This document shows positions 1 through 9,399 of a DNA stretch of 64,000 bases, in pieces. The position numbers were made by a program, and so were the translations under genes. Every line of letters begins with the position of its first letter. Within the stretch, counting starts at the first letter, position 1. Origin of the DNA: Oleisolibacter albus (lineage in GTDB: Bacteria; Pseudomonadota; Alphaproteobacteria; Azospirillales; Azospirillaceae); contig NZ_QGNJ01000002.1 in NCBI RefSeq assembly GCF_003336875.1, positions 62,001 through 126,000 on the forward strand. Direction: 5' to 3'. Under the pieces are notes generated by a model. It had not been told where the DNA came from. It did not search any database and saw only the letters and a program-made list of their open reading frames with translations.

Positions 1-111
1 ACCTCCGCGATCACGAAATCTGCCGCGCCGCCGGCGACGGAGCACCGGTGCTGTCGGCTGGCCCCGCTGATTGTGGAATGGCCGCCACCCCCGCATCGGC
101 TTCGGATGTAA

Positions 112-127
112 ATGGTATCGATACCAT
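112..127. promoter_or_regulatory. LacI-family operator-like palindrome 1
   Basis: The 16-base sequence ATGGTATCGATACCAT is a perfect inverted repeat with a central CG. Even-length palindromes with a central CG are typical operators of LacI/GntR-IdnR-type regulators. It shares the TATCGATA core with a second palindrome 157 bases downstream (centre to centre). The regulator assignment is inference. Confidence 0.6.
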
Positions 128-266
128 CATGGAGGGGTATGGGAGCGAATATGGGAAGTGTGTCTGGCAAAGGTCCGAATTCTCTGCATGTTTTCCAGCG
201 GGTTACCGGAAAACGGACATGAATGTCGCATGGGGTCTCGCTGCGGAAATCGGCCTTGATAGCGCT

Positions 267-286
267 ATATGTTATCGATAACATAT
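267..286. promoter_or_regulatory. LacI-family operator-like palindrome 2
   Basis: ATATGTTATCGATAACATAT is a perfect 20-base palindrome. The core TGTTATCGATAACA closely resembles operators of gluconate-type LacI-family repressors. The centre-to-centre distance to palindrome 1 is 157 bases, close to 15 turns of B-DNA, so both sites face the same side of the helix and DNA looping is possible. Confidence 0.65.
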
Positions 287-606
287 CCCCATCGGAGCCG
301 CGGTGGATGCACCTGCCGCGGCCTGCGCAAGCGAAGGGGCTGTCGGCCGCGCGGGCAAGTTCCCCCGGCGTGGTTAACCGTCGGTCCAGTCTGTGAGGCG
401 TTGCGGGCGTCGTGTCCGCCACCGTTCGCGGGCTGACCTGCTCTCGATTGAAGCGTCCTGACGCTTTTGCCAAACGGCGCGCCTCCGCGCCGTGAGGGGG
501 AAGATCTGTCCGGCCTCCGCCATGGCCACCAACGCAAGATGCATCTGCACCGTATGCAGGGGCTGAGAAAGAAGCGGTTAACATAATAGTAAGAGGAGGA
601 GCCCCA

Positions 607-1929
607 ATGGCTCAAGCAAATGCCGTCATGGAGCGAACGCACGCGCGCTATGTAGTTCTGGCATTGATCTTCATTGTCACGACATTCAATTACGTGGACA
701 GGGCAACGCTGTCCATTGCTGCGCCAGCAATGCGCAGTGAACTCGGATTTGATACAGTGACGATGGGTCTCGCCTTCTCCGCTTTCGGATGGGCCTATAC
801 GGCCATGCAGCTGCCGGGCGGCTGGGTGCTGGACAAATACGGCGCGCGCTTGATCTACGGCCTTGGGCTGATCCTGTGGTCGATCTTCACCTTCATGCAG
901 GGTTTCGTCGGCTACTTCGCCTCGGCCTTCGCCGTGCTGTTCGCGCTCCGCTTTCTCATGGGCATCGCGGAATCACCGGCTTTTCCAGCCAACAGCCGGC
1001 TGACGGTGATGTGGTTCCCGAACCACGAACGCGGCTTCGCCACGGCCATCTTCCAGTCGGCGCAGTATTTCGCCCTGGCCGCCTTCACGCCGCTGATGAC
1101 GTGGATTCTGCACGCCCATAGCTGGCATTACATCTTCTTCTGGACCGGCGGCATCGGCGTGGTTCTGGGGATCTTCTGGCTGCTGTATGTGCGTGAACCG
1201 CGCCAGCATCCCGGCGTCAACCAGGCGGAACTCGACTATATCGAGGCGGGTGGCGGGCTGCCGAACATGGGCGCCGAAAAGGCCGCGGTCGCATGGTCCG
1301 ACGTCAAGGCGCTGGTGTCCAACCGCATGCTGGTCGGCATCTATATCGGCCAGTTCTGCCTCACCACGATCACCTGGTTCTTTCTCACCTGGTTCCCGAC
1401 ATACCTGCTTGAAGCCAAGGGCATGTCGATCCTCAAGGTCGGCTTCGTTGCCGCCATCCCGGCGCTCGCCGGTTTCGTCGGCGGCATGGTGGGTGGTCTG
1501 TGGTCCGACTGGCTGATCAAGCGTGGTCACAGCCTGACCATGGCGCGCAAGCTGCCGATCGTCACCGGGCTTCTGTTCTCCAGCACGATCATTCTGGCCA
1601 ACTATTTCCAGTCGGATGTTCTCGTCATCGCCGTCATGAGCATCGCCTTTTTCGCCAAGGGCGTCGGCAATCTCGGCTGGTGCATCGTCGGTGACGTGTC
1701 GCCCAAGCAGATCATGGGCATCAGCGGCGGCATCTTCAATTTCTGCGGCAACATTGCCGGCATCGTCACCCCGATCGCCATCGGCATCATCGTCAAGGAA
1801 ATGGGGGCGTTCGACCTGGCGCTCGTCTATGTCGGTTCGCTCGCCCTGCTGGGGGCTTTCTCCTACCTGGTGATCGTTGGCCCGCTGAAGCGCCTGGAAC
1901 TTGGCGGGAGCCGGACCCGCGCGAACTGA
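607..1929 (+). CDS. MFS transporter, sugar-acid (ACS) family
   Basis: A 440-residue inner-membrane major facilitator with about 12 hydrophobic segments. The N-terminal motif around residues 30-45 (YVDRATLSIAAPAM) and the loop GWVLDKYGARL are typical of the anion:cation symporter group, which includes glucarate, galactarate and galactonate carriers. The next gene encodes a galactarate/talarate dehydratase, so an aldarate is the likely substrate. The start is set by a strong GAGGAGG site 8 bases before the ATG. The gene is probably transcribed with the dehydratase (55-base gap) and controlled by the two upstream palindromes. Exact substrate is inferred from context; membership of the family is secure. 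Confidence 0.9.
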   Translation: MAQANAVMERTHARYVVLALIFIVTTFNYVDRATLSIAAPAMRSELGFDTVTMGLAFSAFGWAYTAMQLPGGWVLDKYGARLIYGLGLILWSIFTFMQGFVGYFASAFAVLFALRFLMGIAESPAFPANSRLTVMWFPNHERGFATAIFQSAQYFALAAFTPLMTWILHAHSWHYIFFWTGGIGVVLGIFWLLYVREPRQHPGVNQAELDYIEAGGGLPNMGAEKAAVAWSDVKALVSNRMLVGIYIGQFCLTTITWFFLTWFPTYLLEAKGMSILKVGFVAAIPALAGFVGGMVGGLWSDWLIKRGHSLTMARKLPIVTGLLFSSTIILANYFQSDVLVIAVMSIAFFAKGVGNLGWCIVGDVSPKQIMGISGGIFNFCGNIAGIVTPIAIGIIVKEMGAFDLALVYVGSLALLGAFSYLVIVGPLKRLELGGSRTRAN

Positions 1930-1984
1930 CCGCCGGTCTCTGCCGCATCCGATACACCATCGCTGCCAATCAAGGACTGACACC

Positions 1985-3121
1985 ATGTCTTCCCAGAAAG
2001 AAACCATCAGCTGGATCAAGCTGCAGTCGACCTTCCTGCCTCTGAAGAACCCGATCAGCGATGCCAAAGTCCTGACCGGCAGGCAGAAGCCGATGACGGA
2101 AATCGCCATCCTGTTCTGCGAGGTCGAAACCACCGAAGGGCACCGCGGCCTGGGGTTCAGCTACTCCAAGCGCGCCGGCGGTCCGGGACAGTTTGCCCAT
2201 GCCAAGGAGATCGCGCCGGCGCTGCTGGGGGAGGATCCGAACGACATCGCCAAGGCTTGGGACAAGCTGTGCTGGGCCGGTGCATCGGTCGGGCGCACCG
2301 GTCTGGCCGCGCAGGCCATCGGCGCCTTCGACGTCGCGCTGTGGGATCTCAAGGCCAAGCGCGCCGGCCTGTCCCTTGCCAAGCTCCTGGGCGCCCAGCG
2401 CGATTCCGTGCGCTGCTACAACACGTCGGGCGGCTTCCTCCACACGCCGCTGGAGGAGTTGCTGGTCAATACCGACATCTCGCGCGAGAAGGGCATCGGC
2501 GGCATCAAGCTCAAGGTGGGGCAGCCGAACTGGGCGCTGGATATCGAGCGCGTCTCCAAGGTTCGGGCGCATCTTGGTGATGCCTTCCCGCTGATGGTCG
2601 ATGCGAACCAGCAGTGGGACCGGCCGACCGCCATGCGCATGGGGCGCATCTTCGAGCAGTTCAACCTGATCTGGATCGAGGAGCCGCTGGATTGCTACGA
2701 TGCGGCCGGCCATGCCGCCCTGGCGGCACAGCTCGACACGCCGATCGCCACCGGCGAGATGCTGACGAGCGTGCTGGAACACTGGGATTTCATCCGGCAG
2801 TCCGGCGCCGACTTCCTGATGCCCGATGGTCCCCGCGTGGGCGGTATCACCCCGTTCATGAAGGTGGCGACCCTGGCGGAGTTCGCCGGTCTCCAGATCG
2901 CGCCGCACTTCTCGATGGAGTTGCATATCCATCTGGCGGCGGCCATGCAGCGAGAGCCCTGGGTGGAACATTTCGAGTGGCTGGAGCCGCTGTTCAATGA
3001 GCGCCTGGAGGTGAAGGACGGTCGCATGATCGTTCCGACCCGCCCCGGTCTCGGTGTGAGCCTCAGCGACAATGTCGCCGCCTGGACGCGCGAAACAGCC
3101 GAATTCGGCAAACGGGCCTGA
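1985..3121 (+). CDS. Galactarate / L-talarate dehydratase (enolase superfamily)
   Basis: A 378-residue mandelate-racemase-subgroup enzyme expected to dehydrate galactarate (and L-talarate) to 5-keto-4-deoxy-glucarate. From memory it resembles the characterised Salmonella L-talarate/galactarate dehydratase over its whole length, including the stretches SDAKVLTGRQKP and GFSYSKRAGG. Catalytic features are all present at the family's spacing: KxK motif with K177, metal ligands D206, E232 and E258, and H308 in APHF. An upstream in-frame start would add 28 residues without family similarity; the ATG at 1985 has AAGGA in front. It forms an operon with the MFS gene. The later catabolic steps (aldolase, semialdehyde reductase) are not adjacent. 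Confidence 0.93.
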   Translation: MSSQKETISWIKLQSTFLPLKNPISDAKVLTGRQKPMTEIAILFCEVETTEGHRGLGFSYSKRAGGPGQFAHAKEIAPALLGEDPNDIAKAWDKLCWAGASVGRTGLAAQAIGAFDVALWDLKAKRAGLSLAKLLGAQRDSVRCYNTSGGFLHTPLEELLVNTDISREKGIGGIKLKVGQPNWALDIERVSKVRAHLGDAFPLMVDANQQWDRPTAMRMGRIFEQFNLIWIEEPLDCYDAAGHAALAAQLDTPIATGEMLTSVLEHWDFIRQSGADFLMPDGPRVGGITPFMKVATLAEFAGLQIAPHFSMELHIHLAAAMQREPWVEHFEWLEPLFNERLEVKDGRMIVPTRPGLGVSLSDNVAAWTRETAEFGKRA

Positions 3122-3149
3122 CGCGAGGGACTGGGCCCGTCTTGGGGGG

Positions 3150-3181
3150 TCTGTCTGGTTTTCGCAAGAAAATCAGACAGA
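3150..3181. terminator. Stem-loop between convergent genes
   Basis: Thirteen-base arms (3150-3162 and 3169-3181, one G-U pair) enclose a 6-base loop, and the top of the stem is A/T rich. It sits just after the dehydratase stop and before the end of the convergent gene, so it may stop transcription from either side. There is no clean T tract after it, so termination is inferred. Confidence 0.45.
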
Positions 3182-3249
3182 TCTCAAGACCTTCCGCCGG
3201 GGGGCATCCCATATCGGCGGCCCGGGGGCAGCCCTCATGCCGCGGGTTG

Positions 3250-4320
3250 TCAGGTGCCGCTGGCGGCTTTCTCGATGCTGTTGATATGGTCCAGGCCCGG
3301 CTGGATCTCGCTGCGGATGAACTCCACCCGCTTCTGCGGGCCGCCGCCGCCGCGGGGGAAGCGCTCGCGCCACAGGGACATCTTCACCGCCAGTCCGCAC
3401 AGCACGCCGCCGATGGTGACATGGTGCGCCTCGATCTGCTGGCGCACGGCGCGGAAACTGTCGGCGCTGATATCGTTCCAGAAATCCTTGCTGCGCCGGT
3501 CGAAGGCCTCGAACCGGCCGGTGATGGAGGTGGTGATGGAGGTCAGCTTGGCCTCGACATCGTTCAGCATCTTCACGAGATTGCGGTCGCGGCTGATCAT
3601 CTCGCTGTCGGCCGCATCCTTGCCCCACTTCATGAAGGTCTGGACGTCGGGCACGATCTCGTCCAGACAGCTGCGGAAATAGGCCAGCGACAGGAAGACA
3701 TCGCCGTAATCCTCCAGGAAGTCCGGGATGTCTTGCAACTTCACCTTCAGCTTGTCGGACAGGAGCTTGAGGTTGCGCAGGGCCTCCTCCTTGTCGGGAT
3801 TGGCCAGCATGGCCAGGATTTCCGACACGTCGGTAATCTTGCGCTCCTCCCCGCCATAGACCTGCTGCAGCAGCGGCCGGGTGAAGTCGGTCATGTAGCC
3901 GGTCAGCTCGCCGCGCTTCTGGTTGGACAGCTTCAGATGCCGGGTGTCGTTGACGTCGATGCCCACCCGCCGCAGTTCCTTGCGCAGGCTGTAGACATCG
4001 AAGCTGTTGATGCGGACCAGCTTCTGGATCTGCGCCATGTCCGCCCGCAGTTCCTTGCCGTGGGACGGGAACATGCTGCCGAGATGGTCGGGGTTGACCT
4101 GGCCGCTGCCGGTCTGGCGGTCGTGGAACACCTCCACCACCGTCTCCAGCCGGGCGTTCTTGATCAACCGGGCCCGGCGCAGGCCCGGCGTGTTGATCGG
4201 CAGCATCCCCAGCGGCAGGATGTGCAGGGCATCGCGGGAGGCGTCGTCGAACAGCAGGACGTCGTCCTCGACGGCGGCCTCGGCTGCGGGATTGTCTTCG
4301 ATCTTGGTTTCAGCAGACAT
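3250..4320 (-). CDS. Conserved hypothetical protein, soluble, helical
   Basis: A 356-residue protein I do not recognise. It has no signal peptide or membrane segment. Residues 1-30 are acidic and probably disordered; the middle and C-terminal parts are rich in Lys, Glu, Arg and Leu and look helical, with a basic Gly-rich patch (FPRGGGGPQKR) near residue 325. A GTG nine bases upstream is a possible alternative start. Codon use matches its neighbours, and the protein reads as an intact gene. It converges with the sugar-acid operon and lies 49 bases downstream of the histidine kinase gene on the same strand, so it could be co-transcribed with it. Function unknown. Confidence 0.75.
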   Translation of the reverse strand: MSAETKIEDNPAAEAAVEDDVLLFDDASRDALHILPLGMLPINTPGLRRARLIKNARLETVVEVFHDRQTGSGQVNPDHLGSMFPSHGKELRADMAQIQKLVRINSFDVYSLRKELRRVGIDVNDTRHLKLSNQKRGELTGYMTDFTRPLLQQVYGGEERKITDVSEILAMLANPDKEEALRNLKLLSDKLKVKLQDIPDFLEDYGDVFLSLAYFRSCLDEIVPDVQTFMKWGKDAADSEMISRDRNLVKMLNDVEAKLTSITTSITGRFEAFDRRSKDFWNDISADSFRAVRQQIEAHHVTIGGVLCGLAVKMSLWRERFPRGGGGPQKRVEFIRSEIQPGLDHINSIEKAASGT

Positions 4321-4369
4321 GACGGGCACAACCTAGCACGACCAGCCGCCTGTGGTAGCACGCATCGGG

Positions 4370-6490
4370 TTAGGACGCAGGGGGTGGTGGTTGCGGCCTT
4401 TCCGGCGCCGCGGCTCCGGGCGGCAGAGCCGGGGTGCCGGCCGTGTCGAAGGCGTCCAGCGGCAGCGACAGGATAACGCGGGTGCCGTTGCCGCCATCGA
4501 TCGCCAGCGTGCCCCGCAGCTGCGATGTCAGGGCCTGGACCAGACGCATGCCCAGACCGTTGCGGCCGGGGCCGGACTGGCCGACGCCGTCATCGCCCAC
4601 TTCCAGCCGCACATGGTCTGTTCTCTGGTGCAGCCCGACCCGGATATGGCCTTTGCGGCCCGGCGGAAAGGCATGCTCCATGCTGTTGCTGATCAGCTCG
4701 TTGACGATCAGCCCGATGGGGATGGCGGTCTCCAGATCGCAGGTCAGGCGGTCCGCGGTCACGGTGATGCTCACATCCTGATGCGCGTGCAGGTCGGTCA
4801 GCGTCGTGCCCAGGCTGCGGATATGCTGGCCGATATCGACCCGGGCCAGATTGTCGGCCCCATAGAGCTGCTGGTGGATCTGGCCCAGCACGCTGATGCG
4901 CCGAGCCACCGTTTCCATGCGTTCGCGCACGGCGGGATCGGGGATGTCATGGGCTTCCAGCCGGATCAGGCTCCAGATGACCTGGAGGTTGTTCTTCACC
5001 CGGTGATGCACCTCGCGCAACAGGATCTCCTTCTCGTGCAGCAGCGACTGCGCCTCGTGCAGCGCCTGGGTCAGGGCCTGCTGCTGCCGGTCGCGCTCGC
5101 TGAGATCCTGGACCAGCGCGTGATAGAGACGCTGGCCCCGGCCCTGGTGCAACTGCAAGGTCACCGCGACGGGATAGGTGCTGCCGTCGCGGCGCTGCTG
5201 CACCGTTTCATAGGTGACCTGGGGGACAAGACCCAATGTCAGCGGGCGGCTCAGCCCGTCGAAATGCGACCGCTGGATCTGCGGCTGCAGGTCCAGCAGC
5301 GACAGGCGGACCAACTCCTCCGCAGGGCGGTCCAGGTTGGCCGCGGCCCCGCGGTTGGCCTGCACCACCCGCAGGTCGTCGGCATCCAGCACATACATCT
5401 CGGTCGAGGCCTCGTCGATCAGCCGGCCGAGCCGGGCATTCTGTGCTTCCGCCCGGCGCAGGCCGAAGCCACTCCGCAGGGCGGCGAACCCCAGCAGGCT
5501 GAACAGCGTCCCCACGGCCAGGAACCCTCCGGGCAGCCAGCGCTCCGGGCCATCATCCATTCCCGGCAAGGCGGAGAATTCCGCCGTCCAGACCTGCCCC
5601 GGCAGGGCCGTCCGGACGAGCGCATGCAGGTCCAGATGGGCCGGGGCCGGCCAGGGCAAGCCGGCATGGCTGTCGTACAGCAGGGAATCCGGGTCGGCAC
5701 GGTCGCCGCTGTACAGGCGCAGCCGCATGGCGCGCAGCACCGTCGTCTGGATCGGAACCATGAAGTCGTTGATGCGGAACGGGGCATAGACGAAGCCGTG
5801 CAGGGCCGCCCGCCGCTCCTCCATGTCTGTGGGGATGCGGGTGCCATAATGGGGCAGATACATCAGGAACCCCGCCTGGACGTCCTGGCTGTCCTCCTGC
5901 ACCAGCCGCACCCGGCCGGTGATGGCGGCCGTCCCGCTGTCGCGGGCCCGGGCCATGGCGGCCCGCCGCACCTCTTCCGACCACATGTCATAGCCGATGG
6001 CCCGCCGGTTCCGGCTGTCCTCGGGCTCCAGGAACACGATCGTGGTGTAATCGGTGCGCATCCCCTGCGGCCAGACCGTGAAGTCGGGAAAACCCGTCCG
6101 ACGGAGGTTCGCCTCGACCCGCGGAACGTCCGCCGGCCGCAGCCACAGCGCATAGCCCACCCCCTGGATGCCGGGGTAGCTCTGCCGCAGATTCAGGCTG
6201 TCCACATAGGTCCGCCATTCCGTGCGGGTGACCTGGGTCGAGGCATTCAGCAGACCCAGCGCGCCCTGCAGTGTCTGCTGATAGGCGGCCAGGCGGTCGC
6301 GCAGGGCATGCAGCACCTCCGTCTGGCGGAAGGCGAAGCGCTGCTGCATCGCTTCCCGTTGCAGGTCGCGGGCGATCCAGAAGGCTCCGGCGACCAGCGC
6401 CAGGGCCAGTCCCAGGGCCACCCAGGCGAGGAGATGACCCGAGTCCCCCTCCGATGCGGAGCCGGAACGGCTCCGTTTCCAGATGCCCAT
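4370..6490 (-). CDS. CHASE-PAS sensor histidine kinase (HisKA_2/HWE type)
   Basis: A 706-residue membrane sensor kinase. A membrane segment at about residues 20-40 is followed by a periplasmic CHASE domain (about 75-300, with SYPGIQGVGYALW and YDMWSEEVRRAAM), a second membrane segment (about 318-338), a PAS domain (about 355-470), and a HisKA_2-type dimerisation domain with the box REVHHRVKNNLQ; H496 is the likely phosphoacceptor. A HATPase domain with NELISNSMEHAF and GDDGVG follows, then a Pro/Ala-rich tail. CHASE domains bind small extracellular ligands in many kinases. No response regulator gene is adjacent, so its partner is unknown. It is divergent from the second kinase, which may mean shared control of the 337-base gap. 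Confidence 0.9.
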   Translation of the reverse strand: MGIWKRSRSGSASEGDSGHLLAWVALGLALALVAGAFWIARDLQREAMQQRFAFRQTEVLHALRDRLAAYQQTLQGALGLLNASTQVTRTEWRTYVDSLNLRQSYPGIQGVGYALWLRPADVPRVEANLRRTGFPDFTVWPQGMRTDYTTIVFLEPEDSRNRRAIGYDMWSEEVRRAAMARARDSGTAAITGRVRLVQEDSQDVQAGFLMYLPHYGTRIPTDMEERRAALHGFVYAPFRINDFMVPIQTTVLRAMRLRLYSGDRADPDSLLYDSHAGLPWPAPAHLDLHALVRTALPGQVWTAEFSALPGMDDGPERWLPGGFLAVGTLFSLLGFAALRSGFGLRRAEAQNARLGRLIDEASTEMYVLDADDLRVVQANRGAAANLDRPAEELVRLSLLDLQPQIQRSHFDGLSRPLTLGLVPQVTYETVQQRRDGSTYPVAVTLQLHQGRGQRLYHALVQDLSERDRQQQALTQALHEAQSLLHEKEILLREVHHRVKNNLQVIWSLIRLEAHDIPDPAVRERMETVARRISVLGQIHQQLYGADNLARVDIGQHIRSLGTTLTDLHAHQDVSITVTADRLTCDLETAIPIGLIVNELISNSMEHAFPPGRKGHIRVGLHQRTDHVRLEVGDDGVGQSGPGRNGLGMRLVQALTSQLRGTLAIDGGNGTRVILSLPLDAFDTAGTPALPPGAAAPERPQPPPPAS

Positions 6491-6827
6491 GGTCCAGACT
6501 GTGTGATGGGGCAGAACGACGCTGCATCGTTAGCGCTTCCGGACGGGCCGGGAAAACCCGGCAGACGGGGTAAAAATCCGGAGACCGGAACGAACAGGCT
6601 AATCCCGATGATGCCGCGCCTGGCCGATGGGACAGCGGCACGGGCCGCCATGTGCTCCCGGCCGCTTCGGCCCGCTGGGTGGCCGGGCCATCCTCTTGCC
6701 ATCATACCGGTCCGTGGATGCCCCGGGCGATTGTTGTGGCGACAGTTCCTGCCCCCTTGGCGGTACCTCCATTTTTGACCTAGAGTGCCGTCCTGGTCGT
6801 GGCGGCGTTGGCAAGGGTAGGAACTGA
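6491..6827. other. Intergenic region between divergent histidine kinases
   Basis: No gene is evident in these 337 bases. It must hold promoters for both kinases. TTGACC at 6775-6780 could be a -35 element for the rightward gene, but I see no matching -10 box. A short ribosome binding site (GTAGGAA) precedes the rightward ATG. Confidence 0.4.
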
Positions 6828-9269
6828 ATGCGGACGGCGCTGCTGGGCGCATTGATGCTGCTGGCGGCACTGCCGGTGGTGCGGACGGCCATGAATGTGG
6901 AGGCCGCCTGGCAGGATTACCGCCGCGCCGGTCAGTCCGTGACCCTAAAGCAGCGGGAAAAGCTGCTGTTGGAGGCGGCCCGCGACATGGTCCTGGATCA
7001 GGGGCTGTCGGCGTTGGCCCTGGCGCGGCCCGCGCTGGCTTCCCCCGGCCTCCTGGATCAGCTGAAGCGTCATCGTAGTCAGGCGGCCGACAATCTGGCC
7101 GCGGCCCTGGCCGGTCCGGCGCCAGAGGGGACGGCGGCGGCCATCGCCTCGGTGCAGGCCAGCAATGCCGCCCTCGTCGCCCTGCATCCACTGATGGATT
7201 CCCTGTTTTCCGGCTCGCCGCCGGCTCCCGATCTGCCCGACCGCTGGGATCGCGCGGGGGAGCGGCGTCTGGCCGATGTGATCGGCCTGTCGCGGGATCT
7301 GGTGCGGGTGGCGCTGGTCGAGGGCCACAGCGATCCGGCGGCCGAACTGCTGCTGCTGTCCGTGCTTGATCTGCGCCAGCAGGCCGGAAGCGGGATCGAT
7401 ATCCTGCCGGACGGACGCGGCGATCTGGAGTCGATGCGCCAGCGGGTCCAGCTGCTGGAACGCCGCATGGAGGTGGCCTGGGATATCGTGCGGGACCGCG
7501 CCGCATCCCTGCCCGAGGCGACATCGGCGCTGCGCAATGCCGAGGCGGCCTGGTTCCAGCGTTTCCTGCCGATCCAGGCGGCCTGGTTGCAGGCCGATGC
7601 GGGGGAGGTGCCGTCATCGGAATCGCTGCGCTCCGGCCTCAGCGCCCTGATGGCCATCCAGGATCTGGCCGGCGTCGCCATCCAGTCCGGTCTGGCAATG
7701 ACCGAGCGGCAGGAAGGGGAGGCCCGCTCCGCACTGGCCTGGACCGTGGTCCGCTTCATTCTGGCGGCGGTGCTGGCCACCACGCTGATCCTGCTGGTCC
7801 GGCATCGCCTGCTGCTGCCGCTGGAATCCCTGACCCGGGCCATGGCGGCCCTGGCACAGGGCGATCTGCGCACGCCGCTCGCCATGCCGCGCAATACGCC
7901 GGAATTTGCCGACGCCTGGCAGGCGTTGCAGACCTTCAAGGCCACGGCCGAACGTCTGGCCGCGGAGCTGGATGACCGCCACCGGGTCGAACATCAGCTG
8001 ACCATCGAGCGTGGCGTGCTGGAAATGGCGGCCTCCCAGATGGAACTGGGGCCGGTTCTGGAGGCGCTGTGCCGCGGTGTCGAGGCGATGGTGCCGGACA
8101 GCCGCTGCTCCATCCTGCTGCTGGACGATGACGGGGTGCATATGCGCATCGGCGCCGCCCCGAATCTGCCGCCCGACTACAGCGTCATGCTCGATGGTCT
8201 GGCCATCGGGCCGGAGGTGGGGGCGTGCGGCTCGGCCCTGTACCGCAAGATGCCGGTGATTTCCGCCGATATTGCCAGCGACCGCCGTTGGACCCTTTTC
8301 CGGGACAGGGTGCTGGCCGTAGGCCTGCGGGCCTGCTGGTCGATGCCGGTTCTGGGAGGGGACGGCACCCCGCTGGGAGCGTTCGCCGTTTACCGGACCT
8401 ATGCCTGCGAGCCTGCCCCGGCCGAGATGGATCTGCTGCACCGCGTCTCGCATCTGGCGTCGCTGGTGATCGCCAGCAGCCGGGCCGCGGATCAGCTGCG
8501 GCTGGCCAAGGCCGAGGCCGAGATGGGCAGCCGCACCAAGTCGGAGTTCCTGGCCAATATGAGCCATGAGCTGCGGACGCCGCTGAACGCCATCATCGGT
8601 TTCGCCGAGGTGCTGGAGGCGGAGCTGACCCAGGCCGCCAATGGTGCCTCCGCCGCCTATGCCGGGGATATCATCGCCTCCGGGCGGCATCTGCTGACCC
8701 TGATCAACGACATTCTCGATGTGTCGAAGATGGAAGCCGGGCGGGTGGAGCTGCGCGAGCGCATCTGCGGCATTGCCGATCTGTTGCATGGCTGCGAGCG
8801 TATCGTCCGTGCCCGTGCACTGGAGCGCCGGCTGCTGCTGAGCGTGGACATCCCCGAAGGTCTGCCGCCGCTGCTGGTGGATGACGTCAAGTTCAAGCAG
8901 ATCATCCTCAACCTGCTGTCCAACGCCATCAAGTTCACGGCTCCCGGCGGCAGTGTGCGGGTGTCCGCCACGCTGGACCCGGCCCGCGGCCTGTCGGTGG
9001 CTGTCACTGACACCGGCGTCGGCATCCGGCCCGAGGATATCCCGCAGGTCTTCATTCCCTTCCACCAGGTGGACAATGTCTATGCCCGGACCAATCCGGG
9101 CACCGGGTTGGGGCTGACCCTGGCCAAGGGCATGGCCGAGCTGCATGGTGGCCGGCTGACATTGGAAAGCGAGTTCGGCGTCGGCACCACGGCCACGCTG
9201 CATATCCCGGTTTCGAGGGTGCTGTGGGTGGAATCGGGTGGCCTGTCCTTCCCGGAAGCCCGGCCCTGA
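6828..9269 (+). CDS. Membrane sensor histidine kinase with HAMP and GAF domains
   Basis: An 813-residue kinase. A first hydrophobic segment at the N-terminus and another at about residues 305-325 bracket a helical periplasmic sensor. A HAMP linker follows (about 325-380), then a GAF domain (about 400-550), a HisKA domain with FLANMSHELRTPLNAIIGF (phosphoacceptor H580), and a HATPase domain with NLLSNAIKFT, DTGVGI and GTGLGL motifs. There is no receiver domain, so phosphotransfer goes to a separate regulator not found nearby. The ATG at 6828 sits just before the first hydrophobic segment. The periplasmic part is not of a type I can name, so the signal is unknown. Confidence 0.88.
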   Translation: MRTALLGALMLLAALPVVRTAMNVEAAWQDYRRAGQSVTLKQREKLLLEAARDMVLDQGLSALALARPALASPGLLDQLKRHRSQAADNLAAALAGPAPEGTAAAIASVQASNAALVALHPLMDSLFSGSPPAPDLPDRWDRAGERRLADVIGLSRDLVRVALVEGHSDPAAELLLLSVLDLRQQAGSGIDILPDGRGDLESMRQRVQLLERRMEVAWDIVRDRAASLPEATSALRNAEAAWFQRFLPIQAAWLQADAGEVPSSESLRSGLSALMAIQDLAGVAIQSGLAMTERQEGEARSALAWTVVRFILAAVLATTLILLVRHRLLLPLESLTRAMAALAQGDLRTPLAMPRNTPEFADAWQALQTFKATAERLAAELDDRHRVEHQLTIERGVLEMAASQMELGPVLEALCRGVEAMVPDSRCSILLLDDDGVHMRIGAAPNLPPDYSVMLDGLAIGPEVGACGSALYRKMPVISADIASDRRWTLFRDRVLAVGLRACWSMPVLGGDGTPLGAFAVYRTYACEPAPAEMDLLHRVSHLASLVIASSRAADQLRLAKAEAEMGSRTKSEFLANMSHELRTPLNAIIGFAEVLEAELTQAANGASAAYAGDIIASGRHLLTLINDILDVSKMEAGRVELRERICGIADLLHGCERIVRARALERRLLLSVDIPEGLPPLLVDDVKFKQIILNLLSNAIKFTAPGGSVRVSATLDPARGLSVAVTDTGVGIRPEDIPQVFIPFHQVDNVYARTNPGTGLGLTLAKGMAELHGGRLTLESEFGVGTTATLHIPVSRVLWVESGGLSFPEARP

Positions 9270-9399
9270 GAGGTCCGGCCGCGGAGGCCGGCCCACGCCC
9301 CGGACGATGACACCTGTGACATCCCCTCGCATTTCCCGTGCAAATCAGTAGGATGTGTGGCGCGGGCCGCATCCTGGCCCGAGTCACTGCTCCGGACCG

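Larger units (their letters stand above)
1..606. other. Upstream regulatory region of the sugar-acid operon
   Basis: I see no convincing gene in these 606 bases; the short open frames here have no family features and no ribosome binding site. The region holds two operator-like palindromes (listed separately), a small hairpin with 6-base arms at 451-466 followed by four T, and a second hairpin with perfect 8-base arms at 474-493. The last 30 bases are A/T richer and carry the GAGGAGG ribosome binding site of the MFS gene. The distance from the second palindrome to the first gene (about 320 bases) leaves room for a long leader. The cognate regulator is not in the window and may lie to its left. 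Confidence 0.5.

Noticed and set aside
48..281. A 77-residue plus-strand open frame
   Set aside because: It runs through the first operator, has no ribosome binding site and no recognisable features.
265..642. A 125-residue minus-strand open frame before the MFS gene
   Set aside because: It overlaps the second operator palindrome and the MFS start, is Arg/Pro/Gly rich, and has no ribosome binding site or known motif.
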